Assembly: GCA_037367405.1 (NCBI GenBank) | Contig: JAZKJV010001866.1 | Span: 186,001 to 250,000, forward strand | Source of the DNA: Ottelia alismoides | Lineage: Eukaryota > Streptophyta > Magnoliopsida > Alismatales > Hydrocharitaceae | DNA: 64,000 nt | Reading direction: 5' to 3' | Part shown: positions 21,960 to 31,795 of the stretch, in pieces | How positions within the stretch are numbered: the first letter of the stretch is position 1 | Layout of the letters: each line of letters starts with the position of its first letter | The notes under the pieces: generated by a model | Databases searched by the model: none | What the model saw: only the letters and a program-made list of their open reading frames with translations | What the model was told of the DNA's origin: nothing | Position numbers and translations under genes: made by a program

Positions 21960-22944
21960 TAAGAGATTACCTGAAAAGAGTTGTGGGTATCGTGCCCACA
22001 TATCCGCTTCGGATTCCCAGGTTGCTTCTTCGACTTCTTATCGATTCCATAACACTCTGACTATGGAAATCTCCTTGTTGCGAAGCTTTCTCACAGTACT
22101 ATCCAATATCTGTACCGGCTTTTCCTCATATGACAAATCAAGCTCTATATCAAGATTCTCATAGCTGATAATATGGAGATGATCACAAACGTATTTCCTT
22201 AAGTTTGATACATGAAACACATCATGTATGTCCGATAAGTGTGGAGGGAGAGCTACTCGACAGGCCACTTTCCCTATTCAGGCAGTGATCTCAAACGGTT
22301 CAACATATTGTGGCGCCAACTTGCCACGAACAATGAATCTCTATACTCCCTTCATGGGAGATACTCTTAAAAACACCTAATCTCCCACCTGTATTTACAG
22401 GAATTTCATCAGTATGTATGATTAAATTGAGTATCATAGAGAGTCATATTTGAAAAGTGATTAGGAGAAGGGGATCGGACTACCTGTAACTCCAAATCTC
22501 TTTTCTGGCGATCTGCATAGTTCTTCTGGCGGTTCTGTGCCGTCAGAAGCTTCCGCCTTATTAGGTCAACCGCCCTCATAGTCTCCTCAAGGAGATCCAC
22601 GGAGTAAAGAACGTGGTCAGTTACCTCACGCTAACCGAGAGGTGTGATGCATCTCCACCTGTATAGGGCTTCGAATGGTGCCATACCGATAGTGGAATGA
22701 TGGCTGTTGTTGTATGTAAATTCTACTAACGTTAGGTGGTCCTTCCAGGACCCTTTCCACTCAAGAGCACATGCACGTAACAAATCCTCAAGTATCTGTA
22801 TAGTGCGCTTGCTTTGTCTGTCGATTTGCGGATCGTAAGCGGAACTCATCTTCAGCTCTGTCTGTAATGTTGACATAAACCGATGCCAGCAATGAGATGT
22901 GAACCTCGAACCTCTGTCGGACACCACCTCTCGAGGTATACCAT
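21960..22944 (-). pseudogene. Gypsy-A integrase C-terminal half and chromodomain-like tail
   Basis: The integrase fragment begins at the LTR-B junction with GIPREVVSDRGSRFTS, which contains the second catalytic Asp. The third catalytic position, normally Glu, is Lys here (RQSKRTIQILED), so this integrase is inactive. Further pieces are VFHVSNLRKYV and EEKPVQILDSTVRKLRNKEI, and after a stop EVEEATWESEADMWARYPQLF, the tail typical of chromoviruses. Frameshifts lie between 22270 and 22630. Confidence 0.82.
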
Positions 22945-24624
22945 TGTGACGCCCGTTGATTTGGGTTACCCGTTTATACAACATTCACAATATTATTTTT
23001 GATATCGCTCGCATTAGGTTCCCAAAATCGAGGGAATTTTTTTTGCATTTCGAATGACATTCACATTTTTAATAACAAGCCATAAAATAACAAGTGTCAC
23101 CAAATTCATACTTGCATTAATTTCCATATATATATTTACATGTAACAGAAGAAACCGACAATTTGTACATATGTCCCAAAATATAGAAGAAAAATAAAGA
23201 CAATTACATTATCATGTACAAAAACTATAACATGTGTATCGTCGAGTGTAACTGCGGAAACTCAAGGTCCAGCTGTCGAACTATTGTAATGCAAGTGCTT
23301 TACTTGCCATTCATGTTGGGAACAAGAGAAATGTCAACAAAAGTTGAGTACAATCTGATTTATCAAAAATAACATGTATTTTAGTGGTTTCAAAAGAAGC
23401 AAGTAAATAGGATTTGACACCTAAATTTAACAAGCTACTTGCACGAAAAGGTGGTTTTCATGTTGTTCTGTATATACATCTCATTTCTTACTCATCATAC
23501 CTTAACTGCCCATATCTAATATTTTCACATTTTGATTATACGATCCATATCTAGCTATCACCTTTTTATTACTTATGGATCATGTTGATGGATCTTGGTA
23601 TTGAAGATGATGAGTCTTTGATATGATATTTATCTTTGTCTAATTTCTCAAGCCTAGTGGATAGTCCGTGGTCGTGGTCTGAGTGTAACCTCGCACTATG
23701 ACTCTAAGACGTGAAGAATACCTTAGGGTCGTGGTGCCTCCATAGGCATGCAATGGAGTATAATGCATCTTAACTAAGTTCCCAACACGTCTAGCTTCTC
23801 ATGACATCGGTAGTAGTAGTTCTAACTTCGGATTAAATGTCGATGATTGATGACTGACAATGATTGATGATTTCTGTGTCACGAACTTTTCCTCGCTAGA
23901 CCCACTGGCGACACAGTAACCAAAACTCAAGAACAATACCAACTCAACTGTAACCAAACTCAACTGTAGCCAAATTCAACTGTAACTAAGCTCAACTGTA
24001 GCTAAACTCAATTGTAACTGACAACGATCTTTTCTTCGTCAAGACCTACTTTCGGAACAATAACCCAAAACTCAAGCGGTAAGGAAGCCTCCTAAGAGAT
24101 TCTTCTGTCTCGCCCTCCCAATGGAAGTACGGTCCAAGAGAGGGCTAGGCACACTCCAGAACTACGCCCTTAAGACGGGTGGGAGAGACTTTTCGGACAA
24201 AGTCTCTCCAAAAATCAGCTCGATCGGTATGGGAAAAAGAGCTCGAAAAGCAAAATCAAGGATTCTCCAGCCTAGGTACCCTACTGAAACAGGGTCAGTG
24301 AAACTGATCAAAAATCTGGATCCCAACGAAGCGTAAAAACACGCGAGCTTGCGTAAAAAACTGTACAAAGGACTGGGATCCTAGACTCGCGCACTAGGCA
24401 ACAGTTGCCCTAACTAGGCTTCCTATCTTCAGCCTAGTTGAGGGTCACCGCACCCTCGCACAGTCAGGTGCAAGGGTCAATATAACCGGCACAATTAACT
24501 GACGTCACTGATTTCTCATCCTTTCTCGATCTCTGTTGTGGTTAACTCTATAGATCTAGGCATTTTATCGACGATCTTTTTAATAGTGATCAATAGTTAG
24601 TAGAGTTCGATGAAGATCCATATG

Positions 24625-25290
24625 TTATCTTGCATTGAATGCAACTAGTTGCTGTCTACAACTTAATTATTCCCAGTTGTCTAGCAGCATCAACTCCTTG
24701 TTACCCTCTTGCTTTGCAACACTGCTGTCATGGAGGTCTGCCCATTCTCCTCTTATTTCTGTTGCGTTGTACTCATGTAATGAAACTCATCGAGGGCAGT
24801 TTGGTCCGGGACCCATCACTTTTGTGTCCTTTACATTCACCACAATATACTAGAGGCATTTGCATTTGCAAATGGTATTTTTCTTCTTGCAATTGGTTTA
24901 TAAGAAACAATAACAACTATTTGAATCCTCTTTTATTTCTTGGATGGAGAGGCATGACGTCTGTGAATAACAAATTATGGAGAGGTAAATGCAGATGCAT
25001 GGTGTTCAAGAAAGGGAAGGTGAAAGAGAGCCATTTAACATATTCTGGTCGCATAAATTGTAATACCATTAAGTGTAATATACAAGAAGTAAGTTCGCTT
25101 GGATTTGATGGAGAAACAAGCAATTTGGGCACAAAAGTGAGATATAAGGTTTTGCTGGAGTCTTAAAAGTGTGGGATGAAAACAAGATGATTGTTGCTCT
25201 TGCTCGTTTTCTCGCTGGAAATAGCGATATTTTGAACCGTAGTATCTTCAACGAGAGCCCAGTGTGCAGTTGAGACATGCAACCATGAAT
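24625..25290. other. Unassigned DNA within LTR-B replacing the 80-bp array
   Basis: This stretch has no similarity to the Gypsy-A LTR. Homology stops after GATGAAGAT near 24620 and resumes near GGCAACAAAAGAGG at about 25350. The plus strand has an ORF of 175 codons starting at 24639, but its translation matches nothing I recognise. It could be captured gene or transposon DNA. No terminal repeats were found. Confidence 0.35.
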
Positions 25291-25537
25291 TTATGTGTCA
25301 AACACAATGAGAAAGGTGATCAGTAGCTGATATCATGAAGGAATCATGAAAGGCAACAAAAGAGGTTGAGATTGTACCTTGAAATCTAAATTTTTTGAAG
25401 AATAACATGCATGCAACAATCCTAAAATAGCTGTTGGACAGTAGCCATGGCAACAGCTTCAGGGTTCTAACTGCTGGAAATAACAACAGGAAGATGCTGC
25501 TTTGGAGCTCCAGGTGAAGAGAGCTGCTTCCAGATGC

Positions 25538-25633
25538 TGTTTGGAGACTCCAAAGCAGCTCCCAGCTGTTGTTTGGAGACTCCAGAGGAGCTCCCAGCTG
25601 CTGTTTGGAGATTCTAGAGCAGCTCCCAGCTGT
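25538..25633. repeat. 32-bp tandem repeat, three copies, in LTR-B
   Basis: Three consecutive 32-bp units begin TGTTTGGAGA and contain AGCTCCCAGCTG, with one to four differences between units. The overlapping 194-codon minus-strand ORF is produced by this repeat and is not credible as a gene. Confidence 0.85.
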
Positions 25634-25882
25634 TGGACAAGGGCTTGATACTTCCAACATGTAATGAACAACAACCCAGTTGCTGCTTGTAGCAAAGATG
25701 GAGAAGGAAGGTGCTTCTTGGTGGAGGAGTTGGAGAGAAAAAGAGAGAAGGGAAGGGTTTGGTATCTATAAGGAAGATGAGTGTCTTTTGATGCCAGGTG
25801 GGGAGGAAATTGGGGCCAATTGTAGGGAGAAGAAAGGGCCATGTGTTGGCTGCTTGGCTGCTGTAATCTGATATCAATTGTA

Positions 25883-26092
25883 GGGAGATGCGAGTATTGG
25901 GATGTTGAGCTGGCTAAGAGAGGGCGGGGACGGCCCAAGAAGTGTTGGAAAGAGACCATACGAAGGGATCTTTGTTTTGTGGATATAAGCCCGAGATTGA
26001 CCCAAGATAGATCTGAATGGAGGCGAAGAATCCACGTAGCCAACCCTACTTAATTGTGGGAAAAGGCTTTGTTGTTGTTGTTGTTGTTGCAG
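25883..26092 (+). mobile_element. RTE-clade LINE 3' end (RTE-b)
   Basis: This heavily 5'-truncated RTE copy encodes KRGRGRPKKCWKETIRRD, then DRSEWRRRIHVANPT, and ends in AAAAGGCTTTG followed by TTG repeats. It matches RTE-a closely in the shared 170 bp and reads without stops. Truncation at the 5' end and a simple-repeat tail are typical of LINE insertion. Confidence 0.85.
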
Positions 26093-26326
26093 TTGTCTCT
26101 CTTATTTGGAATACCAAAGTCATCTGCATTTGTACCTCGAATCTTCGATTCTGATGTACAATATCTCATTTCGATCGTCTATGCATGATGATCAAACATA
26201 AATTGACGAAATACGGTCTTGATTTTTGATCAATTTTTTTTGTGATTTAAATGATCAAACAACCTCCGATTAAACGAACCATAATCGGTCGGGTTAGGAT
26301 TATTCGGATCAGGATGTCACAACCAT

Positions 26327-26640
26327 GCAGCCTAATGATGTCTTGAACATATAACCTGGCTAACTGAGATGGAGTGTAAGCCATGTTGACAAGTATGAAA
26401 TGAGCTGACTTGATCAACTTGTCAACAACTACCTAAATAGAATCATGGCCACATGATGTCATCGGCTGTCCGGTGACAAAATCCATAGAAATACTCTCCC
26501 TCTTCCACTCGGAAATGGGGAGAGACTGTAACAACCCTGGTGGTCTCTTATTTTCTGCCTTGACCATATGATAGGTCATGCACTTGCTAGCATAACATGC
26601 CACAAATCGCTTCATCCCATCCCATCAGAAATGTTCGCGT
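26327..26640 (-). pseudogene. Gypsy-A integrase N-terminal half
   Basis: The segment contains a damaged zinc module (CYASKCMTYHMVK), then SMDFVTGQP with the first catalytic Asp, one stop, and VVVDKLIKSAHFI to QLARLYVQDIIRLHG. It ends at the LTR-B insertion point and continues at 22944. Confidence 0.85.
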
Positions 26641-26649
26641 AGATTACGG

Positions 26650-28105
26650 TACGTTTTCGTACTATCGGGGTAACTAGATAATCGTGAACTATGTGCCTCA
26701 TCAAGAACGTCTCTGCGTAATTGCTCATCACCAAGCACATCGACCCAATCAACTTTCCACAAAATGGATTCCACTATCACAAAATCATCACATTCGTCCT
26801 TGATGGCACGCATGTATTTGTCTCTGATCCAAGGATCTGTCTTCTGACCTTCTACTATGTGATCCCATAAATTGCTGAATCGCGGGGGAACGGCAGTAGA
26901 TGTGGATGCACTCTCATGAGGATGCCAATCAGTCAATGCTGCAAGCATATCCCATGTATACGACCAGTTTGTCGTACCCTCTGCACGAGCCTTCTTACTG
27001 AGCGTATCTGCTACCACGTTTCCCTTATTGCTGTGGTAAGAGATCGTGCAATCATAACCCTTCAATAGCTCAAGCCAGCTGCGTTGTCTCATATTTAGCT
27101 CCTTTTGATAAAAAATATACTTCGGACTCTTGTGGTCTGTGAAATTCTCAAAGTTTACTCCATAAAGACAATTGTGCCAGATCTTCAAAGAAAAGACAGC
27201 TGCTGCCAACTCCAAGTTATGGATGGGGTAATTCTGCTCATGCGGTCTCACGTGACGTGATGCATATGCAATCGCATGACCTCGCTGCATCAGTACTACT
27301 CCTAAACCTTCTCTTGAAGCATCTGCATAAACTGCATAATCCTGAGTGCCTGAAGGAAGTGCAAGAATATGCACAATCATCAATCTTTCCTTCAATTCCT
27401 GCAAGACTGCTTGCATGATCATTCCAAATAAAAGGAACTCCCTTCTGTATCAACCGCGTCAGAGGAAGAACAACTTGGGAAAACCACTGACAAAGCATGT
27501 GTAATAGCATGCTAGTCCAAGGAAGGTACGAATCTGAGTGACCGTCTTGGGCTGCTCCCAAGACATAACAGCCTCAATCTTCGCAGGATCAACTGCAATA
27601 CCTGTTCCATAAATGACATGTCTTGGGAATGAGACATGCGATAACCAAAACTCATAGTGTCCATACTGAGTCCTGAATGTTGTCTTTGAGATATCCGATT
27701 CCCGAATCCTCTACTGATGGTAGCCAGAACGAAGACCGATCTTCGAAAATACCGAAGATCCATGTAGCCAATCAAACAAGTCATCAATGTGTGGTAGAGG
27801 ATAACGATTCTTCACTGTTTTCTTGTTTAGTTGTCGGTATTCAATGCACAATCTCACGGATCCATCCTTCTTCCTGACAAAAAGAACGGGAGCACCCCAA
27901 GGTGAAGTGCTCAGCCTCACAAAAAATCCAAGTCAAGTAACTCATACAACTGCACCTTCAGCTTTCTCAACTCGGCCAGTGCCATTAGATATGGAGCCAT
28001 CGAGATCGATTGTTTGTCTGGTAGCAATGAGATCTCGAACTCAATCTCTCTATTAAGCAGCAAACCTGACAAATCATCAGGGTAGTCTGAAACCACTATG
28101 ATGTC
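26650..28105 (-). pseudogene. Gypsy-A reverse transcriptase (catalytic core deleted) and RNase H
   Basis: From 28105 downward the frame gives DYPDDLSGL, then [18 protein letters not shown] and [15 protein letters not shown] with [10 protein letters not shown], the RT N-terminal half. At about 27647-27655 the sequence jumps from GHYEF directly to EFWLSHVSF. The roughly 65 codons in between, which carry the catalytic DD motif, are missing. RNase H follows ([18 protein letters not shown]; 26625-27422 is open for 265 codons). Frameshifts near 27420-27560 break the link. Confidence 0.85.
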
Positions 28106-30219
28106 CTGGAGTCATTAACTCTCTCTCGAATGTCTCTCGAACAAATTCTAAATAAGTATCACATCCTTGATCAACAAGTATCACATCAGAGAATTGTCAT
28201 AGTACATGAGGAGAGAACGATCCAAGTAGAGACCGCACTTTTGAATGTATGGAGAATTTTACTTGGTAAGTGTACGAAGGTCAAACACAGGGACACAAGC
28301 TATCTCAGTTATTAATCGAATTTCAATGATCAAATTAAGCGATTAAATTATTTACCTAGTTCAATAAACAAACACATTGCACAATATAATGTGATGCATA
28401 ACAAGATGCAATGTATGATGAATGAATAGAATGCATTTTTTTATTTGGCTTTTTTATGCAAGTTAAAATAAAGATGTGACGCAGTAGAATGCTACACATT
28501 GATCTCAGATGCAAACCCGGACTAATGCACAAGTAAGCCCGTTAAGTTAATCAGATAATTGAGCAAACAAGGGTGATTAATTACAAGATCATCTGATGCA
28601 TCAAATTAATTTCAATAACATAAAATGACTCTTAAATGAACAAGAAACATGACACATTATAGATTGATCTTAGCATCTAGCTCTAAGTGTCAAATCTTTA
28701 AATAAACAATGCCAATAGGTAGAGAATTAAATAAGCAACACAATGAAATTGAAATGAACGGAAAAGGAATTCGGGTGCTCAAGATATTCAAGAAATAGTC
28801 AGCATAAATGTAAAATAAAAGCATGAAAATAAATGCAAAATAATCACAAAAAGGCCCTTGTAGGGGCACTTTTGCAATTTTGGAAACCCGGAGGGGCGAC
28901 GATGCAAAATTCCCAGCCTGCACGCACGACGCACGCACACACAGACTAGGAACGAGGATCGAGTGGGGGCTGGTGGCCACTGCAGGTGGCTCGGACCACG
29001 TGATGGCTTGGGGCGACTTGGGCAAAGCTCGGTCCCAACGAACCTGGAGTGCCTCGGGCGGGCTATGTGGCGCTTCAGGCACCGTTGGATTGCCACCAGA
29101 AGGGCACCATCCAACGATGCTTGTACCTCTTCGAAGCTCCTCCTCCGTCGTGTTGTGGCGGCGCAAATGGAGCTCCAACGAAGAGCATGGAGCTCTACCT
29201 TGTTTCTCTTTGCATGCTGAAACTTCCTGGAGGCTTGGCGATGAAGCTCGGGGATAGGAGAAGGAGCAGAGCTTTACGGAGGTTGCTGTCGACGTTCGCT
29301 CGTCGGAAGCGGAGCTCAAGAATGGAGCTACGACCGAAGTTCGGCTATTGAAGACATTAGACCTGTAGAAGGGTTAGGTGCGAATAGCCAAAACTTGTGC
29401 AGTACTTGCTGAGGTGAGCGAAGGGTGATGGAGCAGAGAAGGTGGTGGTCCTGGTTGGGTTCTATTCCGACTCGTCGGAGAAGAATGCATGGAGTAGTAT
29501 GAGGGTATGGAGGATTGGAGAATGGCGAACCTGATGGTGCAGTGAATCGAGGATGAACATGTGTGTGCGCTTCTAATTAAATCGAAAAAAACACGAGGAA
29601 AACGAAGAGGGGAAAGGAGGAGATGGCGAAGTGGGGAGTTCTGTGTTGGGATCCAAGGGAATCCCTGATCTTCGCTCGACCTGGGCGACCCCACTAGGGA
29701 GCTCATCGATCATGGTTATGGCCGTGACATGATCGGTATGACCATGGGTCAACACCGGAGCAGGTGGTATTCGTCGCGCCTCCACACTTCACTCCTCTAT
29801 CACATGAGGAAGGGGAGGGCTGAGCTGCTGCTCCTGAATTGGTGGACGGAGAAGAATGGAGGAGAAGGTGGTGGTTTTAAGGAGGTGTATGTCGGTTACA
29901 GGTTTGATGAGATCGTGAGGAGTGTAACGGCCGTGCGTCAACCTTAGAGATAGGGTCATGAGGGAGTAATGAGATAGGGTCGTGAGGGAGTAATGGCTAT
30001 GCAAGATAGATGGGTGTTAGGGCTTTGACATGGAGGTAGTGGTGAGGGGAGTGACGATGTGGAGCGAGTGGAAGAAATGGGAAAAGGACGCGATGCAGAG
30101 GTGTGTAATGCTGATGAATATGTGATTCATTACTCTAAAAGAGATTAATTAAGATTGGTTCTCCAAAAATTCATTGTCATTTCATCATTTAAATCACATT
30201 ATTAACATTCATGCATGTA
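28106..30219. other. Unassigned DNA right of Gypsy-A
   Basis: Gypsy homology ends near 28105. The first 650 bp are AT-rich. From 28850 to 30100 the sequence is GC-richer, with ORFs of 60-209 codons on both strands that match nothing known to me. On the minus strand the block around 28840-28910 (TTGCAAAAGTGCCCC-like) resembles the LTR sub-regions of some large gypsy elements. A similar block occurs in plus orientation near 33600. No LTR ends or primer site could be placed. Confidence 0.3.
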
Positions 30220-30228
30220 TAAATAATA

Positions 30229-30343
30229 TGGATTTTTACCCGACATACCCTATAAACTTTGGTAATTACCTTCTCGACCTTTGAAACAACCTAACTCCCT
30301 CCTCGACCCCGTAAACTTGCTAACCCTTACCCCACAGACCTCG
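30229..30343 (+). repeat. Left terminal inverted repeat of the Pack-MULE
   Basis: It aligns with the reverse complement of 31672-31786 over about 115 bp, including the shared blocks CTTTGAAACAAC and TAAACTTGCT. Confidence 0.85.
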
Positions 30344-30619
30344 TGGTTAACCCCCATCCATTTATCCGTTAAAACTGACCGGATTCCGTTGCATTCTTTT
30401 ACATTATACCCATTTTGTTTACCAAAATTGCATTGAGTGCCCTTCCACTCAGCTTCCTCTGCATCTCACCCATTGAACACTGACCCACCTCCTCCCCGAC
30501 CTCTGCCTCCCCGACCCCCCTCCTCCTCCACTCCGCCGCGAGGGCGATCTTCGCTCCTCTAGTTCCGCCGCGAGGCCCCGTCCTCCCCCTCCAGTATCAG
30601 TGATGTTCAATGAAATCTG

Positions 30620-30945
30620 GATCTGATCTGATAATCCTCTTCCAGTACCAGTGATTCCTCCCACAGGTGCCGCATCTCCTCGATTGACACGCACTTGGTC
30701 TTGGGCAACAACAAGAAGATGAACAATGACATCACCATGATCAATCCTGCAAAGAGCACGAAGATCCCCCATCGGAGATGGCACAGATGCCGGGAAGTAC
30801 TGCGCCATGGCCACAGGTGAAGAAGAGGTTCACAAACACCACCATGCTCTGCCCCGCTGACCGCGTCTCGAGGGGGAAGATCTCGCTGGGCACCAACCAC
30901 CCAAGGACCACCCATAAGCCACCACAAATGTGCATATGGCGACGA
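30620..30945 (-). pseudogene. Captured fragment of a hexose/H+ symporter (STP/HEX6 type)
   Basis: This is the 3' coding end of a plant monosaccharide transporter, which in an intact gene imports hexose across the plasma membrane. Visible are [19 protein letters not shown] (about 30820-30905), VVFVNLFFT, then in another frame [18 protein letters not shown], and LPKTKCVSIEEM where the family has PETK. In a third frame it ends NHWYWKRII, the usual C-terminus. Only the last transmembrane segments are present, with at least two frameshifts, so no transporter can be made. It lies opposite in strand to the lectin fragment. Confidence 0.85.
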
Positions 30946-31033
30946 CGAGAAATAACCACATGCAATGTCATCAAGTTCTAGTGATCATAGGATCTAATTC
31001 GCGCAGATCAATGATAATTATGTATATAAGCCA

Positions 31034-31500
31034 TGGACAAGATCATCTCCAACTGGGACTTCAAAGAGGGCTTCTACTCCCTCACTGCCACCTTCGTCGG
31101 CTTCCGCACCGTCGCGAGGACCAATCCTCCGCCACTCTACTACGAAGAAGGCACCGCCGCGAGCGACGTGCCGAAGACGAAGAACTACCTCCTCTTCCAA
31201 AACGGGAGTCTGAGCTTATTCGAGGGCGCATCCTCGTAGCTGATAACCATAACATCCCTACTGCCAGCGCCATCCGCGCAGTACATAAGGTTGGAAATCG
31301 ACGGGCACCTGAGGATCTACCAGTGAACGACCAACGAGGGTGGGGGCACGCAGTGGAGGGTGGTGGCCGACGTGGTGAAGTTCTTCATCGGGGAATGTGG
31401 GTTCCCCACGGTGTGTGGGAGATACGGGATCTTCTCCGGTGGGCAATGCAGTTGCCCTAGAGACGTCAGGATGGTGAACTACTTCTTGCCGTGAGCGACA
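31034..31500 (+). pseudogene. Captured fragment of a G-type lectin S-receptor-like kinase gene
   Basis: The extracellular part of a plant lectin receptor kinase (SD2/EP1-like) can be read: SNWDFKEGFYSLT and ARTNPPPLYY, then LFQNGSLSLFEG (31034-31240, ending in a stop). After that come AQYIRLEIDGHLRIYQ, a stop, WRVVADVVKFF and CGFPTVCGRYGIFSGGQCSC (31396-31460), which is the EGF-like block with one Cys changed to Phe. No transmembrane or kinase domain is present. It is flanked by the Pack-MULE terminal repeat at 31672. Confidence 0.85.
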
Positions 31501-31671
31501 TGCACCCAAATCTGGGGTGTGAGCCTCCAACGAGGAGGAATTAGGTTGAGATTGAAGAAGGGATAGGAGAAAGAAGGAGAGAGAGATTGAAGATCTACCC
31601 TGTTTTTCTTTGATTATATTAACTCAAGTTTAACCCAAGTAATTGATTCCAATAAAGTTAAAATTGACGGT

Positions 31672-31786
31672 AGGGTCTGTAGGGTAAGACAGAGCAAGTT
31701 TATGGGGTCGAGTGGGGAATTAAGTTGTTTCAAAGCTCGAGGAGGTAATTGACAAAATTTATAGGGTCTACTGGGTAAAAATCCCT
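31672..31786 (-). repeat. Right terminal inverted repeat of the Pack-MULE
   Basis: This is the partner of the repeat at 30229. It ends GGGTAAAAATCC and is followed by the TAAATTATA flank. Confidence 0.85.
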
Positions 31787-31795
31787 AAATTATAA

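Larger units (their letters stand above)
22945..26321 (-). mobile_element. LTR-B: solo LTR of the Gypsy-A family, inside Gypsy-A integrase
   Basis: On the plus strand this 3377-bp insertion begins TGTGACGCCC, ends GGATGTCACA and is flanked by a perfect ACCAT duplication (22940-22944 and 26322-26326). Removing it rejoins the integrase codons IIRLHG and GIPREVV. It aligns with the Gypsy-A LTR over 22945-24620 and again in the last 700 bp, so it is a solo LTR left after LTR-LTR recombination. It contains an RTE LINE tail, a 32-bp tandem repeat and about 650 bp of unrelated DNA. The divergence from the Gypsy-A LTR is considerable. Confidence 0.85.
7558..28105 (-). mobile_element. Gypsy-A: chromovirus-like Ty3/gypsy element, 5' half missing
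   Basis: In minus orientation the surviving parts are, in sense order, a truncated RT (from about 28105), RNase H, integrase, a chromodomain-like C-terminus, and the 3' LTR (7558-21806). The gag, protease and 5' LTR are absent, because homology stops near 28105. Long LTRs beginning TGTAGC and ending TTACA, plus the EEATWESEADMWARYP-type C-terminus, suggest the Tekay/Del group, which is inferred from memory. Copia-C with D sits in the LTR and the solo LTR-B in the integrase. The outer edge at 7558 lies in Copia-H gag. Confidence 0.75.
30229..31786. mobile_element. Pack-MULE: Mutator-like element carrying two gene fragments
   Basis: Terminal inverted repeats of about 115 bp (30229-30343 and 31672-31786) start GGATTTTTACCC and align at roughly 80-85%. 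The flanking 9-mers TAAATAATA (30220-30228) and TAAATTATA (31787-31795) match at 8 of 9 positions, as expected for Mutator-like elements. There is no transposase. The interior holds a hexose-transporter fragment on the minus strand and a lectin-receptor fragment on the plus strand, plus a GC-rich stretch (30440-30600) of unknown origin. The element is non-autonomous. Confidence 0.85.

Noticed and set aside
22311..22325. TGGCGCCA resembling a gypsy primer-binding site
   Set aside because: It lies inside the Gypsy-A integrase coding region, not next to an LTR.
25459..26043. 194-codon minus-strand ORF in LTR-B
   Set aside because: It runs through a 32-bp tandem repeat and antisense to the RTE tail, so it is a chance frame.
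28690..29319. 209-codon minus-strand ORF
   Set aside because: No domain or homologue recognised; composition changes within it, and no splice or promoter signal supports it.
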